Part shown: piece by piece, positions 8,245 through 18,283 of the stretch
Position numbering within the stretch: the first letter of the stretch is position 1
Layout: each line of letters begins with the position of its first letter
Assembly: GCA_905221605.1 (NCBI GenBank)
Contig: CAJNDS010001535.1
Location: 1 to 64,000, forward strand
Direction of reading: 5' to 3'
DNA length: 64,000 bases
Origin: Symbiodinium natans
Taxonomy: Eukaryota; Sar; Dinophyceae; Suessiales; Symbiodiniaceae
Notes under the pieces: model-generated
Told to the model about the DNA's origin: nothing
The model's database searches: none
Seen by the model: only the letters and a program-made list of their open reading frames with translations
Program-made: the position numbers and the translations under genes

Positions 8245-9420
8245 ATGCCCCTTGTGCAGGAGGTCAGGCACCCACGGTCGCTCAACTTCGCGACTGAGCG
8301 CCAGGTTGTGGTGCTGCGGGAGGTGCATGGCTGCGCGTGGGAGGACATCCGTTCCCGGGTGCGGAACTTGCGCGGGGAGCGGCCCAGTCTGTCGCTCCTG
8401 AAGCGAGTCTACAAGGGCTTCAGCCAGGCAAAGGGGCGGCGACCGTACAAGTACCAGAACTGCGGTCGCCGACCCGTCAAAGCTACCAAGGCCGTGCAGA
8501 AGTTCCTGGTGCAGCGCTTGCTCGCCCTGCGCATGCACTGTGTCTGCACCTCTGGCACCTTGCAGCGAGAACTGCTCGCGAAGCGGGGTGTGCAGCTGGA
8601 TGAGTCGGCCATCCGCAAGGCACTGCGTCGCCAGGGATACTTCTGGCTTCCGAAAGCGCAGAAGCGCAAGTACAGTGCAGAACGCCGGCAGGAGCGCCTC
8701 CGCTTTGCACGGAGCGTGGTGCAGCTCAGTCGGGCCCGCCTGCGAGAGAAGCTTTCCTTCTCCATGGATGGGGTCCTGCTGTCGCTACCGCCACGGGATC
8801 CCACGGACCGCCGCAATTATTGCGCCCACGGGGATGGCTACATGTGGCGGCAGCGCGGGGAGGCTGGAATGGAGCGGCTGGCTGGACAGAACCCGTACCC
8901 GTCACAGGTGCCACGTGCTCGAGCCGTGCCACTCTGGGGTGGGCTGTCAGAAGGGGGCTTCCGCACAGTCGCCTTCCACAAAGCACGCAAGTTCACTGCA
9001 GAGGAGTGGTGCCGCGTGGTCCAGACCGGGAAGCTCCAGGCCGCCATAACAGCGCTGCAGCCAGTGCAGCGACACGGCCCCTGGAAGGTCTTGTGCGACA
9101 ATGAGGCCTTCCTGCACACGGCCGCCAGCAGGCATGCCATGGCGGCCAAAAACATCACGCTCTGGCCGGTCCCGGCATCATCGCCGGACCTGAACCCTGT
9201 GGAGAAGTTCTGGGCGTGGCTGCGAAGGCGCCTCCGCCACCTGGATCGGGAAGACCTCCGCCGCAAGCGCCCGCCCATCGGCATGCTGGCCTTCAAGGCG
9301 CGAGTCCGCGCGGTTTTGGCCTCACAGCGTGCCCAAAGGGTGGCCTCGCACATAGCCGCGGGCTTCAAAAAGACCTGCAAGGAGGTCGTGTCGAAGAAGG
9401 GCGGCATGGCCAGATCCTAG
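8245..9420 (+). CDS. Tc1/mariner-IS630-type DD34E transposase, copy 3
   Basis: 391 aa from the ATG at 8245; I saw no amino-acid difference from copy 2. The DD34E triad (FSMDG, LCDNEA, SPDLNPVEKFW) is complete. An upstream open frame runs back to 7741 through the motif repeats and is not used here as coding. The gene is followed by the 227-bp spacer and the start of a fourth rep. Confidence 0.85.
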   Translation: MPLVQEVRHPRSLNFATERQVVVLREVHGCAWEDIRSRVRNLRGERPSLSLLKRVYKGFSQAKGRRPYKYQNCGRRPVKATKAVQKFLVQRLLALRMHCVCTSGTLQRELLAKRGVQLDESAIRKALRRQGYFWLPKAQKRKYSAERRQERLRFARSVVQLSRARLREKLSFSMDGVLLSLPPRDPTDRRNYCAHGDGYMWRQRGEAGMERLAGQNPYPSQVPRARAVPLWGGLSEGGFRTVAFHKARKFTAEEWCRVVQTGKLQAAITALQPVQRHGPWKVLCDNEAFLHTAASRHAMAAKNITLWPVPASSPDLNPVEKFWAWLRRRLRHLDREDLRRKRPPIGMLAFKARVRAVLASQRAQRVASHIAAGFKKTCKEVVSKKGGMARS

Positions 9421-9647
9421 CAGGCGTTTCACCCGCACTGTGCATGCCACGGACTCTCGCCGCCAAAACGCATGCTGCGCCGGGCCGATAGTTCGACCCA
9501 CCGACATCTTGGGGTTCTGACGCCCTTACCCCGCCCTCTTCCCCATAGACTCCTGACACAATGGGGCTGGGGGCCTCCTCCGGAGCTTCTATAGTACTAT
9601 ATTTTTAAAACGGGGTATTAATTTCTCCGCTAGCAGGCGCAGGGAAA
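9421..9647. promoter_or_regulatory. Inter-gene spacer before the truncated fourth rep
   Basis: Third copy of the spacer, with the stem-loop at 9541-9566 and the palindrome at 9590-9601. Confidence 0.5.
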
Positions 9648-9743
9648 ATGCGACTTTTCGGCACTCCGCTACTCCGCGGGAGCCTTCACTGTTTGCGTGC
9701 CATCCAACATGTGCCGTGGGTCGAAACTTTCGGCCCGGGGGTG
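9648..9743 (+). pseudogene. Rep-like copy 4, 5' stub only
   Basis: The first 32 codons of rep (through FGPGV) are identical to copies 2 and 3 and then stop matching at 9743, where the sequence becomes a TA-rich microsatellite. This is the right-hand edge of the tandem array. No other part of rep is found to the right. Confidence 0.9.
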
Positions 9744-9930
9744 TATACATACATACATGTCACATATACACATGCGTATATGTATATATGTATATGTATA
9801 TGTCTATGCATATGTATATGAATATATATATATATATATATAGATGTATATATATATATATATGTGTGTGCACATACATGTTTCAGTATACATATGTATC
9901 TATATACATGTATAGATATATACATACATA

Positions 9931-9973
<43 letters not shown>
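9744..9973. repeat. AT microsatellite (TATA/CATA/TGTA)
   Basis: Dense alternation of TATA, CATA and TGTA words. Open frames across it are low-complexity Tyr/Ile/Met strings and are not genes. It sits exactly at the array edge. Confidence 0.95.
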
Positions 9974-9974
<1 letters not shown>

Positions 9975-10756
9975 GAGGTTCAGAAAAAAAAGTCTCGGTG
10001 CTTGTCTGTCCGTCTGCCTAAGTCTGGGGGCTGACACAATGATGGCCGTTGGCACAAGGGCAAGGCGTCAGCCCTGAAGAACCTTGATCGTTGAAACCCC
10101 CCACCTCCATTCCATTCCCCCCCCCAATGGGGGGGGGGGTAGTCCCCCGGGGGGGGGGGGTATGCGGAAATAGGTCGCTGCCTATTCTGTCCTGTGCCTC
10201 ATGTTAGGGGGGGGTTGGGGAGTCTCTTCGGCAGGCATAATGTTGCCAAAACGGAGTGCCCTTTCTTTTTCAAATTCACCCAGAGCCTCGGGCCCGGCTC
10301 GCTGGGGCTGCAGTTTTGGCACATGACATCAACACATCTTAAACATGAATCAAAGAGGTCATGGAAGAGGTCATGGCGAGAGAGATAGAGAGAGGTACAC
10401 CTGATACATGTTGCTCGCGGCCTATTTTCTGACCCCCCCCCACTGTCTCCAGAATAGGCCGCCGGAACTACCCAAAATAGGCGGGGACCTAAGTACCCCC
10501 CCCCCAGATACCTATTGATAGGGGGGGGGAATTCCATTCCCGAATTCCGTATTCAGAACTAGTAAGTCGACATGGTGACATAGACGATGAAGACTCTAGA
10601 GCTGAGACCCAAAACCAGAGCTGATGATGTAGATCCTGCTTAGGGTTCCGGGGGCTGGGTGATCAGTGCGTTTTGGTGCTTTGGCTTTGGCTTTCGGACC
10701 CTCAGGGCCAGACGAGTGTCTAGGACTGAACGGTTTAACGCAAGGTTTGGGTTCAG
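9974..10756. other. Unique spacer with G/C homopolymer runs
   Basis: No gene recognised. It holds several runs of 7-12 C or G (around 10107-10165, 10205-10220, 10431-10441, 10496-10505, 10521-10530), a GAGAGAGATAGAGAGAG tract near 10377 and otherwise unique DNA. The short open frames of about 60-110 codons show no family features. Confidence 0.6.
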
Positions 10757-10889
10757 GTAGGGTTTAGGGTTTAGGGTTTAGGGTTTAGGGTTTAGGGTTT
10801 AGGGTTTAGGGTTTAGGGTTTAGGGTTTAGGGTTTAGGGTCTAGGGTCTAAGGTCTAGGGTCTAGGGTCTAGGGTTTAGGGTTTAGGGT
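10757..10889 (+). repeat. Telomere-like array TTTAGGG with CTAGGG variants
   Basis: Mostly perfect TTTAGGG units on the + strand, with a switch to TCTAGGG units near the right end. Confidence 0.95.
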
Positions 10890-11170
10890 CCAAACCCTAG
10901 CCCCCCAGGCCCGACAGGCCCGCCGGTAGGCTACTCCCGGGCCTACGGGTAGGCCTACGGTACTAGTAGTACCGGCAGGCCCGGGCGTCTACAGTTTCCT
11001 TAGGAGTTATGATCTAGTGATATTCTTGCTACACTTAAACCCCAAGCGAATTCAAATGTTTGCATTACGTTTCGAAGGGGCGTGTAGCCATGATCAAACC
11101 CGTAAGGACCCCTGCCAAGAAATGAAAGGTTAGGGATCAGGGTGTGGGGTTTAGCGAGAGTTTAGGGCTA

Positions 11171-11577
11171 GACCCTAAACCCTAAACCCCAAACCCTAAA
11201 CCCTAAACCCTAAAGCCTGAACCCTAAGCCCTAGACCCTCTTCTGGTCTGTGGGAAATTAATTACCTTACAGCCCCCCCCTCCCCCCCACAAAGGCTTTG
11301 GGGTTTAGGGTTTAGGGTTAACCCCAGAGGTCAAGGGAGGTCGACAGCAATTCTGAGACGAGTTCGGTTCTTCACCAAAGCACGGCCACCGGAGTGCTCG
11401 TCAACCACCCGTGCACAAGTGCAGGACCTTGACCTTGGCCAAATAGTGCAGCCTAGACTCCCATTTTTGTTTAAACCCTAAACCCTAAACCGTAAGCCCT
11501 AAGCCCTAAACCCTAAGCCCTAAGCGCTAAACCCTAAGCCCTAAGCCCTAAGCCCTAAACCCTAAACCCAAAACCCA
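11171..11577 (-). repeat. Telomere-like tracts CCCTAAA (two arrays plus spacer)
   Basis: CCCTAAA/CCCTAAG runs at 11171-11238 and 11471-11577, i.e. TTTAGGG on the minus strand, with unique DNA and a short + strand TTTAGGG tract (about 11295-11318) between them. Confidence 0.9.
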
Positions 11578-11673
11578 TATCTCTCGCTAGCATTCTTGAA
11601 GTCTGCTTGCGGACATACCGCCAACTCTGCTCTACGTAACTCAAAACCAAAACGCACTGCAGATGGGCCCTCA

Positions 11674-11718
11674 GGGTTTAGGGTTTGGTTTAGGGTTTAG
11701 GGTTTAGGGTTTAGGGTT
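11674..11718 (+). repeat. Telomere-like array TTTAGGG
   Basis: Short + strand TTTAGGG run downstream (on the minus strand) of the first PPR gene. Confidence 0.9.
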
Positions 11719-11857
11719 GAGGGGCAAATAAAATCGCCTCAGACTCTAGTCTAGGTAGTAGTAGGTAAGACAGGCAAGGGTCTGGCTTCTGACAAGGAAA
11801 GTGGTTGGGTAAACTGCCAACATTGAAGGCAGAACCAAGCGCCGTAAATGCCGGGCA

Positions 11858-12012
11858 TTATATCTTCTTGTTCGGCACCCTCGCCACCAGAACCCGTGAA
11901 ATCATCTCGAGGGCCATTTGCTGCAAATCACCTTCATCACAGCTGCCGCCAGCAGAAAAGCTGGTCAAGGCCGGCAACAGGCTGGAGGCTGGAGTCTGCG
12001 AAAGCAGATGCA
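11858..12012 (-). pseudogene. Frameshifted C-terminal tail of the first PPR gene
   Basis: After an apparent 11-nt deletion near 12013-12016 (the codons between GGE and LHLL), the reading continues in another frame as VVNLHLLSQTP, then FSAGG, then LQQMALEMIS and VLVARVPN, recognisable as about one and a half further PPR repeats. It lacks the C-terminal tail shared by the 48-64 kb paralogues. Confidence 0.6.
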
Positions 12013-13151
12013 GGTTCACCACCTTTCTCACAGGCGCCGATGCTGGCATTGAAGGTGATCTGGGTTGGCGCAACACTGGCCATCGGCATCTGCGACAGCA
12101 GATGCTGGGCCATCTGCCACTCACAACTCTTCTCGCAAGCGCTGATGCCTGCATTGAAGCTGAACTCGTCTGGCAAAAGTTTGCTGGCCGGCATCTGTGA
12201 AAGCAACTGCAATGCCATCTGCCACTCACCCCCTTTCTCACAGGCACTAATGCTGGCATTGAAGCTGATGTCGTTTGGCACTACTCTGGCTGTTGGCATC
12301 TGCGACAGCAAGTGCAAGGCCATCCGCCACTCACCCCCTTTCTCACAGGCACTGATGCTGGCGTTGAAGCTGATAACGTTTGGCACAACTTTGGCTGCTG
12401 GCATCTGCGAAAGTAAGTGCAAGGCCATGTACCACTGGCCACCTTTCTCACAGGCGCTGATGGTGGCAGAATACGTGATGACGTCCGGGACGAGCTTGGC
12501 GGATGGCATCTGCAGAAGCAACTGCAATGCGAGCTGCCACTCACCCCCTTTCTCACAGGCACTGATGCCGGCAGAGAAACTGAAGATGTCTGGCACAAGC
12601 TGGGTGGCCGGCATCTGCGCAAGCAACTGCAGCGCCATCCGCCACTCGCCACCTTTCTCACAAGCGGTGATGCCTGCTGAAAAGCTGATCACGTTTGGCA
12701 CAAGTTTGGCGGCTGGCATTTGCGAGAGCAAACGCAAAGCCTTCTGCCACTCCAAAGCTTTCCCACAGGCGCTGATGCCGGCGTTGAAGCTGATCGTGTC
12801 TGGACCCAGCTTGACCAATATGATCTGAGAGAGAAGTTGAAGTGCAAGCTGCCACTGCAAGCCCTTCTCGCATGCTGTGATTGCGGCATTGAAGCTGCAA
12901 ACGTCGGGCGCAAGCTCGGCCACAAAGATATCTGCAAGGACTTGGACTGCGACCTGCCACTGTCTGGCCCTTCCGCTGCTCGTGATGGTCATGCACGACA
13001 GCTTCTGGTCTCTTTCTGATGGCAACATGTTCTGGAGCAAATGAACCGCATGCTGCCAGTCTTGCTTGCAGCAGGCTCCTCGGATCAAGGATGAAAGTGC
13101 AGCGCGACTCGTCGCTGCAACCTGGTCTACGGTTGCAGCTGGCGGCCTCAT
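11937..13151 (-). CDS. Pentatricopeptide repeat protein, P-type (gene A)
   Basis: 404 aa from the ATG at 13151. Residues 1-75 are non-repeat or weakly repeat-like; then about nine 35-residue PPR motifs follow (SFNAGISACEKGGEWQ...QMPxxxVVPN), all helix-turn-helix RNA-binding units. Residues 5/35 of successive motifs read N/D, N/N, S/D, S/D, S/N, N/N, N/D and N/T, which under the two-residue PPR code suggests U-C-G-G-A-C-U-?. The last motif breaks at an apparent 11-nt deletion and the annotated end (about 28 residues) is out of phase with the family. Expected role: sequence-specific organellar RNA processing or stabilisation; no transit peptide is obvious. The N-terminus differs from the 48-64 kb paralogues, so this is a diverged member. 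It may be a pseudogene at its 3' end. Confidence 0.75.
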   Translation of the reverse strand: MRPPAATVDQVAATSRAALSSLIRGACCKQDWQHAVHLLQNMLPSERDQKLSCMTITSSGRARQWQVAVQVLADIFVAELAPDVCSFNAAITACEKGLQWQLALQLLSQIILVKLGPDTISFNAGISACGKALEWQKALRLLSQMPAAKLVPNVISFSAGITACEKGGEWRMALQLLAQMPATQLVPDIFSFSAGISACEKGGEWQLALQLLLQMPSAKLVPDVITYSATISACEKGGQWYMALHLLSQMPAAKVVPNVISFNASISACEKGGEWRMALHLLSQMPTARVVPNDISFNASISACEKGGEWQMALQLLSQMPASKLLPDEFSFNAGISACEKSCEWQMAQHLLSQMPMASVAPTQITFNASIGACEKGGEPASAFADSSLQPVAGLDQLFCWRQL

Positions 13152-14410
13152 TCTGCCTCATTGCTTGATGGACTTCGCTCCCAGATGATCCAAAGCGATC
13201 CCAGACGCCCCAAGAACACCCTAACCCCTTAAACCCTGAACCCTAAACCCAAAACCCTCAACCCCCCCAAACCTTGGAGCCCTTCCACAACCTGTGCAGC
13301 TCGCATCCCTGCAATCCTCCTTAAGCCGAGGTCTACATGCGCAACAGACCTTCACCCGAAACCCTAAACCCTCAACCCTAAACCCTAGACCCTAAACCCT
13401 CAACTAGACCTTACTGGTTGGGGCTCTCTTGGGAACGAAAGGTTACCTGTTCGAAAACATGGTACCAAGCCCAATGCGAAGATCCCAACTGAGGAGTCCA
13501 TTGGAAACTGAGGGTCCTTTTTTGGGGTATAGGGGTTTAGGGTTTAGACGGGTTTAGTGTTTAGGGCTTAGGGTTTTAAGGAACAGAAAGAACATCAGGT
13601 GGGAATTGAACACCAAGCTTAAGATACTTGCCACGACCATCCCTTGTTCGTACATGCTCACATTGTGACATATCCTAAATAAACCAGCTTACAAATACAT
13701 GGCGGGCTTTGCATCGTGCGCATTTCGCCCGCCCAAAACTGCACAATCAGTTAGAGAACTGCCCAATCGTGCCCGATAAAGTCCGAGGCTTGGGGATTCG
13801 AGGGACTTGATGATTAGCAAGGGTATAGGGTCCATATACTTTTACAGAGATTTCGGTTTAGGCTTTAGAATGGCTTTAGAGGGTCCATATACTTTCACAG
13901 CGATTTGGGGTTTCAAGCATTGACCGTGGCAAGACGACCCTGCGCGGGGCAACTGTTCTATCTTCCGCTGTTCTCCATAGCGCTCTCTCCCTCTCTCTCG
14001 TTCTTGCTCTTTTGTTTTTTCTCTGCCTCTCTCTCTCTCTCTCTTTCTCATTTTCTCTTTTTCTCTCTCGTTTATTCTCGCCCTCTCTCTCTGTCTCGTT
14101 CTCGCTGACATCTATGGGATAAGCAAAAAAACTGTCAGCGTCAATCCTGTCAATCCACCCTTGATGCCGTGTTCAAGGACTTGCAAGGATGAGGAACCTG
14201 ATATGGCTGAAACACATGCGCCCACATGCAAAACCCCTGGATGCTGTGCGGTCTCCACTCGCATGTGCATCATCGGAGTGGCAATGTCTTAAAAAGTAGG
14301 AACGTTTCACAGCCTGTGCCGCATTTGATGCCGAAGTTGCTTGTGAACTTCTCATCTGGTGGCGCAAGCAGCTTGAATCACTTTACCGAAGACTCTATGA
14401 AACAAGCATG
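13152..14410. other. Intergenic: telomere-like tracts and CT-rich tract
   Basis: Contains CCCTAAA runs at about 13226-13262 and 13358-13404, a TTTAGGG remnant near 13535-13570, a CT/TTCTC-rich tract at 13982-14105, and otherwise unique DNA. The open frames over the CT tract are low complexity and rejected as genes. Confidence 0.7.
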
Positions 14411-15627
14411 TCACTTTGTTTGCAAGATGCCGTGGATTCTGAAATCGCCACGAAAAGGTCGCCAAAAGTCCACTGTTGTGACTTCCAGCTTGAAGCACTT
14501 CACCAGACTCTTGGTTTTCTTGCACGGTAGGATGGTCTGGGGAGTGATGTTTATGCTATCGGCGCTGTAGGCAAGGTTCCAGGTCGTGTCATCTTTGCAC
14601 CAAATCCTGAGATTTGCGCACTTGCAGTCCTCAGAGAAGGAGAAGCCCAGGGGGTACACATGGCTATAGGGGAGCTTCCACTTCACCCAACCGTCTCGAA
14701 ATGCTCCAGACAATTCTCCCCAGGCGAACTTGAGCATGGCATCTGCACCCGAAGAAACAATCTGTGCCTGTCCAGGGCCGAGGACCGGGACCACCCAGTA
14801 GCCCAGGAAGGCACCCTTCTGCCCGGACTTCTCGTAGCGCGCCCAGAGGCTCCGCAACACATTGCTGCTGTGCTCGCCTGAAATCCTCGCAGGCAGTGGC
14901 GTGATGGAGAAGCGATCTTCGATGATGTGCTGCAACGCGTCCTCCCTCTTCCCCCAGCCTCGAAAGAGCTGAGTTTGGTCCGCATCCCCCATACACAGCA
15001 GGCCAGAATCCAAAATCTCTTCCAGCAGCTCTGGGCGGAGTTGCGGGCGTATCTTCAGGGCGCTTCCAGGATGGACCAAGATCTTCTCCAAGGCTTCCGT
15101 GCGCAAGTCGGGCATGCGGAAGCGGTCTGCGGAAGCGAAGACCTCGCACGCCATCTCAGGCGTGAGCTTCTGCCCGCTGATTTCCTGCATGCAAAGCGAG
15201 TGCAGGGTTTTGGTCTCATACTTGAGTGCCATGGCAGCAACCTCCACGAGCATGCCAGGGGAGGCCTCAACAGCCCCGGAGTACAAGAAGCGCAAGAAGA
15301 TCTCCACGGCGTCGCGCGAGAAGTCTTTGATGACCACTTCCGCCTCACGGCCTTCCACAAAGGTGTCGGAACCTTACAGACTACATGTACCCCTGCAGTA
15401 CAGGGTATGCGATCCCAGTTTGAGGGTTCATCTGGCCTGCCAAGGAACAGATCATCTTCGCGAAGACGGGAGATCGCTGGGTGAGCAACGAGGCCCACAC
15501 CTTGAACTCGGTGCGCTTGGTGTCTGCCTGGAGCTCCTCCGTGCTACGGGTGGCATCGGCCGCATCGCTGAGCTCCTCAACGATGACGGTGAAGTTGCCA
15601 TCCTTGCCGAAGCCTTGGGGACGAAGG
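14411..15627 (-). CDS. BTB/POZ-domain protein, 5'-incomplete, two exons
   Basis: Exon 2 (15372-14411) encodes about 320 aa: the second half of a BTB/POZ fold (SDTFVEGREAEVVIKDFSRDAVEIFLRFLYSG), a BACK-like helical region (about residues 45-125), then an unrecognised C-terminal domain ending GDFRIHGILQTK. Exon 1 (about 15627-15449) encodes NFTVIVEEL...TEFKVWASLLTQRSPVFAKM, the first half of the BTB fold. The 76-bp gap (15448-15373) starts GT and ends AG on the minus strand and joins the halves in frame. BTB-BACK proteins commonly act as substrate adaptors of cullin-3 ubiquitin ligases. There is no start ATG in exon 1; a G-rich tract and telomere-like repeats lie immediately upstream, so the 5' end is either a further exon or lost. 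Confidence 0.7.
15373..15448 (-). other. Predicted 76-bp GT-AG intron in the BTB gene
   Basis: On the minus strand it begins GTTCCTTGGCAG and ends GTCTGTAAG. Its removal makes a continuous BTB core (SPVFAKM to SDTFVEG) that is otherwise interrupted by a stop. Confidence 0.6.
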
Positions 15628-16335
15628 GGGGGGAGGGGGGGGGTAGGGGGTTAGGGTTTCGCGTTTAGGGTTTAGGGTATATAGGGCTAGAACCCTACAA
15701 AAGTTTATGGTTCACATTACCTCAATAGGAGTTGTAGCAGTAAAGGGTATCTGACCCCAATTCTTTAGGGTACATTTGATCCCCAAGGAGCAGGCCCTCC
15801 AGGTCTTAGACAGGGACTCCAGGTCATCTTGTGCTGTCACCTTCATACGGCCTCCCCAGATTCCACGCAAAGGGCGAGGGGGGGCACGACTCGCATCTGG
15901 CTCTTGAGATCGCGCGGCGCGCACTTTGTGAATCCCCCGAAACGCACCTTAGAACCAGGTGTTGAGATAACTATGCAACTGCTTGCAAAAACAAATCCCT
16001 TCTGAAGCCTTCCACTGCCCTAAGCACTGATAGCCCTACAGCCCCATAGCCCTACAACCCCAGAAACAACCAGTCGCCCTGCAAACTCTCTTAAACTCTC
16101 TCTCCCTTCAACACACTAGAACCTCTCTAGCACACGGTATACCTGCATAAACGTATGGCCTAGCATGCACCCTATAAGCCCTAAACCATAAGACCTGAAC
16201 CTTAAACTTGCAACCTATACACGCACTAAGCCTAAGCCTGGAGCCACGCACCTCAACCCATCAGCACTATAGTTATCCTCGAGCCCAAACCCAGAACCAA
16301 AACCTTCAACCCTGGGAACCCTGTCTAAAATCTAG
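15628..16335. other. Non-genic: G-rich junction and scattered CCCTAAA words
   Basis: Starts with a run of G triplets next to the BTB exon, then short TTTAGGG words at about 15651-15680, then unique DNA with scattered degenerate CCCTAAA words. No gene recognised. Confidence 0.6.
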
Positions 16336-16555
16336 GCCCTAAAACCCTGAAACCCTGAAACCCTAAAGCCCTAAAACCCTAAAACCCTAAAACCCTAAAA
16401 CCCTAAAACCCTAAAACCCTAAAACCCTAAAACCCCAAAACCCCAAAACCCCAAAACCCTAAACCCTGGAACCCTGGAACCCTAAAACCCTAAAACCCTA
16501 CAACCCCAAAACCCTAAAACCCTGGAACCCTAAACCCTAAAACCCTAAAACCCTA
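16336..16555 (-). repeat. Telomere-like array, 8-bp variant CCCTAAAA
   Basis: Mostly CCCTAAAA (TTTTAGGG on the minus strand), with CCCCAAAA and CCCTGGAA variants. Confidence 0.92.
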
Positions 16556-17314
16556 ATAATACCCCCGAAACACCCAAACCCAAACTCCCCCCTAAAAGCC
16601 CCTAAACCCCCGAAATCACCCAAGAAAAAACCCTAAAACTCCCTAACTCCCCCCTAAATCACCCTAAAAACCCCTAAATCCCCCCAAAATCACCCAAAAA
16701 AAACCCTAAAACCCCCTAAAACCCCCCCTAAAAGCGAGCCAGGGCCGACGGCGCTCTCGCAAAGCGGCGTGGCTGTGACCTCGCTGTGAGAGGACTTCGG
16801 GGTGAATCCCTTCCCCCTGATATTAAATGCCCCCCTACCCCCCAATGCTAAATACACACCATTGTAGTCACATTATAGTATAAACATTGTATATATATAT
16901 ATATATATATATAGATATATATATATATATATATATATATATGGGAAGGGGGTGGTTTAATAATCAGCGGTGGGGATTAGGGTTAGGGTTAGGGTCAACC
17001 GCGTACATCCTGAAAACTTGGGAGAGGCAGCATATCCATCGGGTATGTTCAGCCTTTCTTGAGGGCTAAGACTAAGCTACTCTAGGTAGGGTTGAGCCTA
17101 CGGTTTGCCCTACACGTGAAACTCTGAACCTTCATGCTTCAATCAGACGCTCCTGGCAGTGAGGCTGTGCCCAAAGCCCTAAGCCCTAAACTCCGAAAGC
17201 CCGAGCGTCTGTTGCTGGAGGGTTTATTCTTGGGGCGTGCAGAAACTCAAGGGTGTCGAGCTTGAGATTTGGAAGTCCAAATTGGAGAAGCTGGCCCCAA
17301 AGCCCCCCAAAGTC
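16556..17314. other. Non-genic: C/A-rich variants, TA microsatellite
   Basis: C-rich derivatives of CCCTAAA to 16735, a (TA)n microsatellite at 16889-16942, a short TTAGGG run near 16976-16995, and unique DNA. No gene recognised. Confidence 0.6.
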
Positions 17315-17491
17315 CCCCTAAACCCTAAACCCTAAACCCTAAAACCCTAAAACCCTAACCCTAAAACCCTAAACCCTAAAACCCTAAAAACCCCAAAACC
17401 CCAAAACCCTAAACCCTAAAACCCAAAAACCCTAAAACCCTAAAACCCGAAAACCCTAAAACCCTAAAACCCTAAAACCCTAAAACCCTAG
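17315..17491 (-). repeat. Telomere-like array, CCCTAAA/CCCTAAAA mixture
   Basis: Begins with 7-bp units and changes to 8-bp CCCTAAAA units. Confidence 0.92.
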
Positions 17492-17551
17492 ACCTTATTC
17501 ATGGCCATGGCAGTTGCCTCACCGTCGGCTGCCGCTTCACAGCGGCCTTAG

Positions 17552-17690
17552 CTGGAGGCGCATGGCACATAGTAACCCAATTATAGCTGTAGTTATAATC
17601 CAATTATAACCCTATTAGGGTACTTAAGGGGCTGAGAAGTGGGTTGTAGCTACCCTTATAATTGGGTTATTAGTACCCCGAACCTCCAAG
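17552..17690. mobile_element. MITE-like element, family 1 (copy d, left end degenerate)
   Basis: The right end is the family terminus GAACCTCCAAG; the body shares GTAACCCAATTATA, CCTATTAGGGTACTTAAGGGG and GTAGC blocks with the copies at 21318 and 35073. The left end (CTGGAGGCGCATGG) is eroded. Confidence 0.55.
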
Positions 17691-18091
17691 CACCCCCTGC
17701 TGAAATCGAGTTTGCAGTTCACTGTCTATACTTGAAGGGCTCAGCAATTGTCATTGTCACGACTGTATGTCTGTATACATAGGCTACAGTTGTGACGGAG
17801 GGAAGTCTCCCAGAGCCTTGTATCAGGGTCGAAGGTTTCAGGGTGTTTGGGCTATTTAGAGTTTTTGACCCTGAACCCGAAACCCTAACCCTATGACCTA
17901 AACCGCAGCTTGCATTGAGCTCAGGATAGTCAGGCCCTTCTCTGCGTGCACCGGCAGCAAAGCGCGAAAGCTCCTAAGGACTGAACTCCTCTATCCAGAA
18001 GGGGACACAGACGAACTCAACTTCCAGCAGTCCTCTCCAACCCCCAAGCCTAGACTCCCAAATCCTAAACCCTACACCCGAAGCCCTAATT

Positions 18092-18186
18092 TCTAAACCC
18101 TAAACCCTAAACCCTAAACCCTAAACCCTAAACCCTAAGCCCTAAGCCCAGCCCTAAGCCCTAAGCCCTAAGCCCTAAGCCCTATA
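18092..18186 (-). repeat. Telomere-like array CCCTAAA/CCCTAAG
   Basis: Perfect CCCTAAA units followed by CCCTAAG units. The unique DNA between 17691 and 18091 holds no recognised gene. Confidence 0.9.
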
Positions 18187-18283
18187 AACCCTGGACCCAG
18201 AGGTTTGACAACTTGGCAGCTGGCAGCACTGGAGGCGGTTGGGGGTGCGGCTGATAAGTGAAACAGAGGGTTTCGGGTTGAGG

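Larger units (their letters stand above)
1..9743 (+). repeat. Head-to-tail tandem array, 3624-bp unit (Rep + DDE transposase)
   Basis: The unit boundaries repeat exactly: the rep start codons lie at 2400, 6024 and 9648 and the transposase stops at 2172, 5796 and 9420, all 3624 bp apart. Copy 1 is cut at its 5' side by the window edge and carries 15-bp and 98-bp deletions. Copies 2 and 3 are nearly identical; I found two differences inside rep, both synonymous. Copy 4 is a 96-bp stub ending at 9743, where AT microsatellite begins. Both genes lie on the + strand. The perfect periodicity fits a rolling-circle concatemer, unequal crossing-over, or a recently homogenised satellite. An assembly artefact cannot be excluded from sequence alone. 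Confidence 0.95.

Noticed and set aside
9686-10021. Tyr/Ile-rich open frames
   Set aside because: They lie in the TATA/CATA microsatellite.
11083-11100. Spliced-leader-like GTGTAGCCATGATC
   Set aside because: Only a few bases resemble the dinoflagellate spliced leader and the rest does not match.
13842-14111. Arg/Glu-rich minus frame and Leu/Ser-rich plus frame
   Set aside because: Low-complexity CT-rich tract; no gene-like start or conserved motif.
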